From the NCBI GenBank assembly GCA_016191795.1, contig JACPVK010000164.1, forward strand, positions 1 to 9,004: a stretch of DNA of 9,004 bases, in the 5' to 3' direction. Every line of letters begins with the position of its first letter. The first letter of the stretch is position 1. The stretch comes from Gammaproteobacteria bacterium. GTDB lineage: Bacteria; Pseudomonadota; Gammaproteobacteria; SZUA-229. A program made the position numbers and the translations under genes. The notes under the pieces were generated by a model that was not told where the DNA came from, did not search any database, and worked only from the letters and a program-made list of their open reading frames with translations. Below are positions 4,525 through 9,004 of the stretch, piece after piece.

Positions 4525-5559
4525 TTACTCAACCCTCAACAACTGCAAATAACCTTCAATATTTTCCACCTTCAGGCTTTTGTATTCATCACGATTAAAC
4601 ATTACAAACCCGCCCGCCATTTCATACCAGGTAAACCCGCTACTCCAGGACGGTACGTCTACCGTACCCTGGGTTTTTCTTGGAAAGACATATACCTTAC
4701 CTGGTAAATATAAAGCGTTATAGGGTTGAGCTGCTGCATGTAGATCGCTGATAAATTTCCATGAGTCAGCTACCGAATCAAATACCTGTACGTTTGCGGG
4801 ATAAGATTTATCTCCGCCATTGTGCAGCCAGCAGGCGTGAGTTACCGGCAAACCTTCTGCATCAACAAACATCTGGAAATGCAAATGATTGACCGAGGCA
4901 TAGGCACCGTAACTGTTGTAACCAAAACCGACGCCTGGAAAATTATTTCCCAGTGCATGGCCTAATTCAAATACATACCGGTGATCGGCGATATCCAGTA
5001 ATTGCGCATGATTGGCCAGCCGATCAAGCACCAGCAATCCATGCAGGTCGGTGAAGGGGTATTTGTTATAGAACAGGTCCACTTGCCTGCCGAGTAAATT
5101 ACCCTGCCAGAAACATTCACGTGCCATAAAGCTTTTATTGAAATTAAAGGCATCTTCATTGAACGGTTCTGACATTAAGCCGGTATGGACAAACTGGGCA
5201 ATGCGCCTGGGTCGAAATGAACGCAGATGATTGAACTGGATTTTCCAGATATCTTCCTTGCGTGATTCACCCAGACGTATTTCTTCAAAACCCATGGTAT
5301 GCAATTTTAAAAAAACCAGCAAATCTTCATCGACCACATCCACACTACGACCTTTCAAAAATGCTTTTCGGCAGGCCTCATACAAATCCTGATACTGTTT
5401 TTCAAGCAAGGGACGAATGTCATTTAATAAAGATGCATCGCCGGTTGCGTTGGCGCAGGCCAAAATAAACGTGCCGAAACTGCCTTCTTCGGCCAGGACA
5501 TGCAAACCGGCGTTAAATTCACGACGAAATAATTCTATTGAAGTAAAGGGTGATTTCAT
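4525..5559 (-). CDS. HIT/GalT-superfamily nucleotide phosphorylase-like protein
   Basis: The 344-residue protein carries SVNHLHFQMF at residues 222-231. H225, H227 and Q229 match the H-x-H-x-Q catalytic motif of the GalT branch of the HIT superfamily, in which the first or second histidine attacks a phosphate. An upstream segment NKYPFTDLHGLLVLDR (165-180) matches the usual N-x-x-P-F/Y strand of these enzymes. SxNHLHFQ is closest in my memory to the plant VTC2/GDP-sugar phosphorylase group, so a nucleoside diphosphate-sugar phosphorylase is a reasonable guess. The substrate is unknown. The ATG at 5559 lies in an AT-rich stretch without a good ribosome-binding site. A terminator at 5643-5660 separates it from the mtn operon, so it is probably transcribed separately. 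Confidence 0.75.
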   Translation of the reverse strand: MKSPFTSIELFRREFNAGLHVLAEEGSFGTFILACANATGDASLLNDIRPLLEKQYQDLYEACRKAFLKGRSVDVVDEDLLVFLKLHTMGFEEIRLGESRKEDIWKIQFNHLRSFRPRRIAQFVHTGLMSEPFNEDAFNFNKSFMARECFWQGNLLGRQVDLFYNKYPFTDLHGLLVLDRLANHAQLLDIADHRYVFELGHALGNNFPGVGFGYNSYGAYASVNHLHFQMFVDAEGLPVTHACWLHNGGDKSYPANVQVFDSVADSWKFISDLHAAAQPYNALYLPGKVYVFPRKTQGTVDVPSWSSGFTWYEMAGGFVMFNRDEYKSLKVENIEGYLQLLRVE

Positions 5560-5642
5560 TATAATTTTTTATTGTTCAGGGGTTGGGTATGAATCAGAGT
5601 TTATCCGGCGTTGACACTTTTGTATTGGTATTGAGAAAAAGC

Positions 5643-5660
5643 GTCGGCCTGAAGGCCGAC
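5643..5660 (-). terminator. Rho-independent terminator after the mtn operon
   Basis: GTCGGCCT and AGGCCGAC form an 8-bp GC-rich hairpin. On the minus strand it is followed by GCTTTTTC, a short T tract, ending transcription from mtnB-D-C and the small gene. On the plus strand it is followed by CCCACAAAAAA, so it does not look bidirectional. Confidence 0.72.
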
Positions 5661-5687
5661 CCACAAAAAACACAACCATCAAATATT

Positions 5688-5770
5688 ATTTGCGTTCATT
5701 TGCGTGATGCTCATGGATGCGCGAATGCCGCGAGCGCATGACGCGCAGGAGCGGCGCATTTGCGTTTTCC
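5688..5770. repeat. Repeat-rich spacer with ATTTGCG motifs
   Basis: ATTTGCGTTC is followed directly by ATTTGCGTGA (5689-5708 region), and GCATTTGCGTTTTCC recurs near 5757-5770. Between them is a GC-rich stretch with several CGCG and GCGC steps. It looks like a dispersed intergenic repeat rather than a gene. The chance frames crossing it were not called. Confidence 0.4.
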
Positions 5771-5781
5771 TGTTCTTTGAA

Positions 5782-6018
5782 TCACAACCAGTCATCAAGA
5801 TAATAAATACGCTGACTTTCAGACGAAACCGATGGACCAATGACTTTTGCGGCAAATAAATGCTTGTCGGGGTCCGATTGTTCCTGCGCTGTTTGCTCAT
5901 CTATAACGATAGTGACGCAGGTTTCTGCAAAGCGGCCGCGCGAACGGCGTGGTGCGTATACCACTGCATAATGGACTTGCACTACTTTTGTTTCACTGTC
6001 GAGCGGTATGCCTTGCAT
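5782..6018 (-). CDS. Small hypothetical protein in the mtn operon
   Basis: This 78-residue protein is not recognised. Its ATG at 6018 lies two bases after the mtnC stop (TAATCATG on the minus strand), so it is probably translated by coupling. It has an alternating strand-like N-terminal half (VVQVHYAVVYA, residues 12-22; ETCVTIVIDE, 31-40) and ends YYLDDWL. There is no membrane segment or signal peptide. Tight coupling to mtnC and the terminator about 120 bases downstream argue that it is a real last gene of the operon. A chance frame is possible, as no family match supports it. Confidence 0.55.
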   Translation of the reverse strand: MQGIPLDSETKVVQVHYAVVYAPRRSRGRFAETCVTIVIDEQTAQEQSDPDKHLFAAKVIGPSVSSESQRIYYLDDWL

Positions 6019-6020
6019 GA

Positions 6021-6707
6021 TTACATGTTCGCAATATTGATATCGTTAAAACTATTTACCTGGGGATGGGTCGCTGTGGCAGCCACCTTCCCTTTTCGCA
6101 CCAGCCATACGGTTTTCATACCGGCAGTACGCGCCGCATCCAGTTCTTTTTCGATATCCGATAAGAACAAAATATCCTGAGCAGGCAGATTAATTGCAGT
6201 TGCGATTTTTTTTTTTTTTTTAGCATCACCCTTGGCACCGGTAGTGGTATCAATATAGCCGGTAAACAATGGCGTCATGTCACCAAAATCAGAATAACCA
6301 AATAATAATTTTTGTGCGTAGATGGAACCCGATGAATAAACATAGAGCTGTATACCCTGCTGTTTCCAGGCTTTCAAACAGGCCACGGCATCGGCATACA
6401 CATGACCTTTAAAATCAGCGTTTTTATAACCCTGCTCCCAGATCATGCCTTGCAGTGCTTTTAAGGGCGTGATTTTTTTATCTTCATCAATCCATTGAAT
6501 TAATTGATCAGCCACTTCATCGAGGGACATGTCCATGCGGCCGGTTTGCATGCGTACATCATTAATGTGTGGCGTGGCGGCACCATCCTGCACACTGCGG
6601 CAGACGAACTGGCGTATGTGTTCACGTGCATAGGGAAACAGCACATCATGCACAAATGAAATCGACGAGGTGGTGCCTTCAATATCCGTGACAATAGCGC
6701 GAATCAT
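6021..6707 (-). CDS. mtnC: Acireductone synthase (enolase-phosphatase E1)
   Basis: MtnC enolises 2,3-diketo-5-methylthiopentyl-1-phosphate and removes its phosphate to give acireductone in the methionine salvage pathway, in the cytoplasm. It is a HAD-superfamily enzyme. The opening VTDIEGTTSS supplies D8 and E10. SSGS at 125-128, GAK with K159 and FLSD with D184 complete the usual HAD motifs. The length, 228 residues, is normal. The ATG at 6707 overlaps the mtnD stop by 4 bases. Positions 6206-6221 are a run of 16 T on the plus strand (A on the coding strand), encoding five lysines at 163-167. The run keeps frame but is a likely slippage site. The pathway role is well established for the family. 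Confidence 0.95.
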   Translation of the reverse strand: MIRAIVTDIEGTTSSISFVHDVLFPYAREHIRQFVCRSVQDGAATPHINDVRMQTGRMDMSLDEVADQLIQWIDEDKKITPLKALQGMIWEQGYKNADFKGHVYADAVACLKAWKQQGIQLYVYSSGSIYAQKLLFGYSDFGDMTPLFTGYIDTTTGAKGDAKKKKKIATAINLPAQDILFLSDIEKELDAARTAGMKTVWLVRKGKVAATATHPQVNSFNDINIANM

Positions 6708-7261
6708 GCATTCGCCACGTAATCATCATAGGATGGAAATTGTTTGGCGATGTCACTGCCGGTGAAAGCTGCTTCCCAGCCGTTCTCTGCGGTGAAAAAA
6801 CGTATGCATTTAAAATTCGGGTTCTTGCCCATATCAAACCCGTGGGTGACATTCGCCGGCACGCTGATTAAATCGCCTTTTTCACACAACACCAGATACA
6901 CCTTATCTTCAACATGCAAATAAAACAGACCACTGCCATCGACAAAAAAACGCACTTCAAAATCAGCATGGGCATGTTCACTTAAAAACTTCTGGCGCAT
7001 TTCGTCTTTTTTGGGGTGATCCGGGCCCAGGCTCACCACGTCTACGGAACGAAACCCGTATTGCTTGTTAAGACGGGCGACAGAATCTTTATAGGCACCC
7101 AGAACCTCATCCTGGGCAGCATCGGCAGTCAGCGATTTCGTGGCATGCCAGCGTTCAAACTGCACACCCACTTTGCCCAGGGCGACGGAAATGTTATTGA
7201 AGACCTGGGTAGTTGGCGCAACCCTGGTACCCTGCGTGTCGTAAATCGTCAGCTTGCTCAT
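6704..7261 (-). CDS. mtnD: Acireductone dioxygenase
   Basis: MtnD oxidises acireductone. The iron form yields 2-keto-4-methylthiobutyrate and formate, the next-to-last step of methionine salvage; the nickel form gives an off-pathway product with carbon monoxide. It is a small cytoplasmic cupin. The metal ligands are visible as HAHADFE (H96, H98, E102) and VTHGFD (H140), at the same numbers as in the studied Klebsiella enzyme. Length is 185 residues, as usual. The ATG at 7261 overlaps the mtnB stop by 4 bases, and the stop overlaps the mtnC start, so the three proteins are made from one message. Confidence 0.96.
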   Translation of the reverse strand: MSKLTIYDTQGTRVAPTTQVFNNISVALGKVGVQFERWHATKSLTADAAQDEVLGAYKDSVARLNKQYGFRSVDVVSLGPDHPKKDEMRQKFLSEHAHADFEVRFFVDGSGLFYLHVEDKVYLVLCEKGDLISVPANVTHGFDMGKNPNFKCIRFFTAENGWEAAFTGSDIAKQFPSYDDYVANA

Positions 7262-7869
7262 TTGCTCTTTCCTCGTATACGCATTTCACATTCAAATAAA
7301 AATTCAAACGCCTCAACATGGCGCAACGCCGATTCAATATTTTCGCCCCAGGTATAAAACCCGTGGCCGTTAATCAAATAACCGAATACCGGCTCGGGCT
7401 GTACTGTCATATAGGTATCCACCTGATCAGCCAGACGACCTATATTCTGGTCATTATTAAATATCGGTACGGTGACACGACACTCATGGGTGTCGACACC
7501 GGGAAATGCCTTGAGCAATTCATAATCCTGCAATACCAGATGACCGGTAGTCAGCTTGGATAACAGGGTGGCATTAACCGAATGCGGATGCAGCACTGAG
7601 CGCGCATTGGTACGACTGTAGATTTGTACATGCAGCAGGGTTTCGGCAGACGGCCGGCGACCATCCAGTGATTCGCCTTTGTCATTGACGCGCATGATGT
7701 CAGCCACTGCCAGCTTGCCCTTGTGGCGACCTGAAACCGTCACCGCCAGGGTGCCATCATCGAGTTTTGCGGAAAAATTGCCGCTGGTAGCAGGCACCAT
7801 GCCGCGTTGATAAAGAAACCGGCCGGCTTCTACCAGCTCAGTGGCGCGCTGTGTGAAATCATCACTCAT
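7258..7869 (-). CDS. mtnB: Methylthioribulose-1-phosphate dehydratase
   Basis: MtnB dehydrates 5-methylthioribulose-1-phosphate to the diketo compound used by MtnC. It belongs to the class II aldolase family and binds zinc. PATSGNFS (26-33) is the phosphate-binding loop, AETLLH holds E76, HPH gives H94 and H96, and NGHG supplies H169. The length is 203 residues. The frame remains open upstream to 7935, but the ATG at 7869 has AAGGGTG about 7 bases before it and gives the family's normal N-terminus, so it is chosen. It is the first gene of the operon. mtnA, whose product feeds this enzyme, is not in the window. Confidence 0.95.
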   Translation of the reverse strand: MSDDFTQRATELVEAGRFLYQRGMVPATSGNFSAKLDDGTLAVTVSGRHKGKLAVADIMRVNDKGESLDGRRPSAETLLHVQIYSRTNARSVLHPHSVNATLLSKLTTGHLVLQDYELLKAFPGVDTHECRVTVPIFNNDQNIGRLADQVDTYMTVQPEPVFGYLINGHGFYTWGENIESALRHVEAFEFLFECEMRIRGKSK

Positions 7870-7897
7870 AGTGTTCACCCTTATCAAGAACCCGCAC

Positions 7898-7942
7898 ATT
7901 GTAGCCGGTATGGCCAGGTAACGAAATCCGGTCAATCCGGAT
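7898..7942 (-). promoter_or_regulatory. Candidate mtnB promoter with upstream inverted repeat
   Basis: On the minus strand TACAAT (7903-7898) is a good -10 box about 28 bases before the mtnB start. No good -35 lies at the right distance. Further upstream ATCCGG (7926-7931) and CCGGAT (7937-7942) form a perfect 6-bp inverted repeat with a 5-base spacer. This is a plausible operator for a dimeric regulator. It does not match the MetJ box. Both assignments are inferences. Confidence 0.35.
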
Positions 7943-8239
7943 CATTTAATATCAGGACCAACGGGCATGTGCTCTTGTCATGCCAGCAAAGTTAATATTG
8001 TTGCAGGCACCAGTTCAAGCCCACAAAATACGGATGGATAGTGCCTGTTCGCCAGATGCCTGTACGCCGGACTGTTATATTGACCTGGCTAAATAACACT
8101 ACACTGTAGAAAACGCGTGCTTTACTATCTCTCATTCCCGCGTGCCTTTGAGGCTGATCTCCTGTATAAAAACCCGCTCTCTGTCAGATCCCTGCGAGCA
8201 TTCGGGGATAAGGGACATAACCGGTAGATACGCTTGACC
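7943..8239. other. Divergent intergenic region between mtnB and the radical SAM gene
   Basis: No gene was found here. It contains an inverted repeat GGCATG (7964-7969) with CATGCC (7979-7984), and a 15-base tandem repeat, TGCCTGTTCGCCAGA (8042-8056) then TGCCTGTACGCCGGA (8057-8071). Plus-strand TTGACC (8080 region) and TATAAA (8164-8169) could be parts of promoters for the radical SAM gene, but no well-spaced pair is seen. A short minus-strand frame at 8132-8344 overlaps the real gene and was rejected. Confidence 0.4.
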
Positions 8240-9004
8240 ATGCCAGACATTATTCTTGCCACCCTCAACGCCCGCTACATTCACAGCAGCCTTGGCCTGC
8301 GTTACCTGCAAGCCAATATGGGTGCACTGCAAGCGCGCACCCAACGGGTGGAATACACCATTAACCAGCGCGCCATGGATATAGTTGAAGACCTGCTGTC
8401 ACATCAACCACGCATTGTGGGCTTTGGCGTGTACATCTGGAATGTGGAGCAAACTGAAGCGGTAATCCGTTTACTGAAAACCATTCGCCCGGAAACGGTG
8501 GTCATTATAGGCGGGCCTGAAGTCAGCTACGAATACGATGAACAATCGATAGTACGTCATGCCGATCATTTGATTGTTGGCCAGAGTGACCTGGCCTTCA
8601 GCGAAACCTGCCGGCAATTACTTGACAACCAGTCGCCAGACAAAATCATTCATGCATTGCCGTTCGAGCTGGGCGATATTCAACTGCCTTATGCTTTCTA
8701 TAGCGATGAAGACATAGCACATCGCATTATTTATGTTGAAGCTTCACGCGGCTGCCCTTTTAAATGCGAGTTTTGTTTATCGGCACTGGATAAAACTGCC
8801 GTACCGTTTGATCTGGAATTATTTCTGGCCAATATGCAATCACTCTATGATCGCGGCGCGCGGCATTTCAAATTTGTCGACCGCACTTTTAATCTTAAAA
8901 TCGAAAGCAGTGTACGTATCATGGAATTCTTCCTGGACAAGAACGATCCGGACCTGTTTTTACATTTTGAATTAATACCGGATCATTTGCCGGAAAAACT
9001 CAAA
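8240..9004 (+). CDS. B12-binding-type radical SAM protein, N-terminal 255 residues (runs off window)
   Basis: The gene is open for 255 codons to the window edge. Residues 1 to about 130 resemble the cobalamin-binding domain of B12-dependent radical SAM proteins (MPDIILATLNARYIHSSLGL, GFGVYIWNVEQT at about 57-68, IIGGPEV near 89-95). The cluster motif CPFKCEFC follows, with C172, C176 and C179 in the C-x3-C-x2-C spacing that holds a 4Fe-4S cluster. Known families with this start also carry a C-terminal DUF4080 domain, which would lie outside the window. The substrate is unknown. The ATG at 8240 has no clear ribosome-binding site within 12 bases; an in-frame TTG at 8234 is the only nearby alternative. 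It is transcribed divergently from mtnB. Confidence 0.85.
   Translation, partial: MPDIILATLNARYIHSSLGLRYLQANMGALQARTQRVEYTINQRAMDIVEDLLSHQPRIVGFGVYIWNVEQTEAVIRLLKTIRPETVVIIGGPEVSYEYDEQSIVRHADHLIVGQSDLAFSETCRQLLDNQSPDKIIHALPFELGDIQLPYAFYSDEDIAHRIIYVEASRGCPFKCEFCLSALDKTAVPFDLELFLANMQSLYDRGARHFKFVDRTFNLKIESSVRIMEFFLDKNDPDLFLHFELIPDHLPEKLK

Noticed and set aside
5679..5900. Open frame over the repeat region after mtnC
   Set aside because: It overlaps the coupled 78-residue gene and runs through intergenic repeat sequence.
7870..7935. Longer start for mtnB
   Set aside because: It would overlap the likely promoter, and the ATG at 7869 has a good ribosome-binding site and the family's normal N-terminus.
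8733..8975. Second plus-strand frame inside the radical SAM gene
   Set aside because: It lies wholly within the radical SAM coding region in another frame and shows no domain.

Overview
The window looks like a chromosomal segment of a gammaproteobacterium. The evidence is a methionine-salvage cluster in the order mtnB-mtnD-mtnC, as in Pseudomonas, plus ordinary enterobacterial-style codon use and an integron cassette array. The organism cannot be named from the sequence. Nearly everything lies on the minus strand, so the array reads from high to low coordinates.

Positions 1-322 are the left end of an IS481-family insertion sequence: the first 73 codons of its transposase, a translation-blocking hairpin and the element terminus. 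The IS abuts the stem of an integron attC site and replaces that site's outer R' box.

Positions 323 to about 4414 are a cassette array with no integrase in view. Six genes (405-1424, 1543-2313, 2405-2899, 2960-3382, 3448-3774, 3801-4166) each sit in a cassette bounded by an attC site. For four cassettes the first bases of the cassette are exactly complementary, over 7-10 bases, to the R'' box at its far end. A fifth (HEPN-like gene) also matches over 10 bases. The sixth, the barstar cassette, has decayed ends. Products are an AlbA_2/Schlafen-type protein, an unrecognised protein with a possible nuclease signature, a HEPN-like protein, two small membrane proteins and a barstar-family protein. 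This cargo type (RNA- or nucleic acid-targeting and membrane proteins) is compatible with defence or toxin-immunity functions, but no function is proven. A short cassette without a convincing gene (about 4182-4414) leads the array and could hold its promoter.

Positions 4525-5559 encode a HIT/GalT-superfamily protein. A strong hairpin terminator at 5643-5660 separates it from the upstream operon. Positions 5782-7869 hold that operon: mtnB, mtnD, mtnC and a 78-residue unknown protein, joined by 4-base overlaps or 2-base gaps. MtnB, MtnC and MtnD convert methylthioribulose-1-phosphate to the 2-keto acid precursor of methionine. mtnA and the nucleosidase or phosphorylase step are not in the window. 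mtnC carries a 16-base A tract.

Positions 7870-8239 are a divergent intergenic region with an inverted repeat and a short tandem repeat. From 8240 a plus-strand B12-binding-type radical SAM gene runs off the end.
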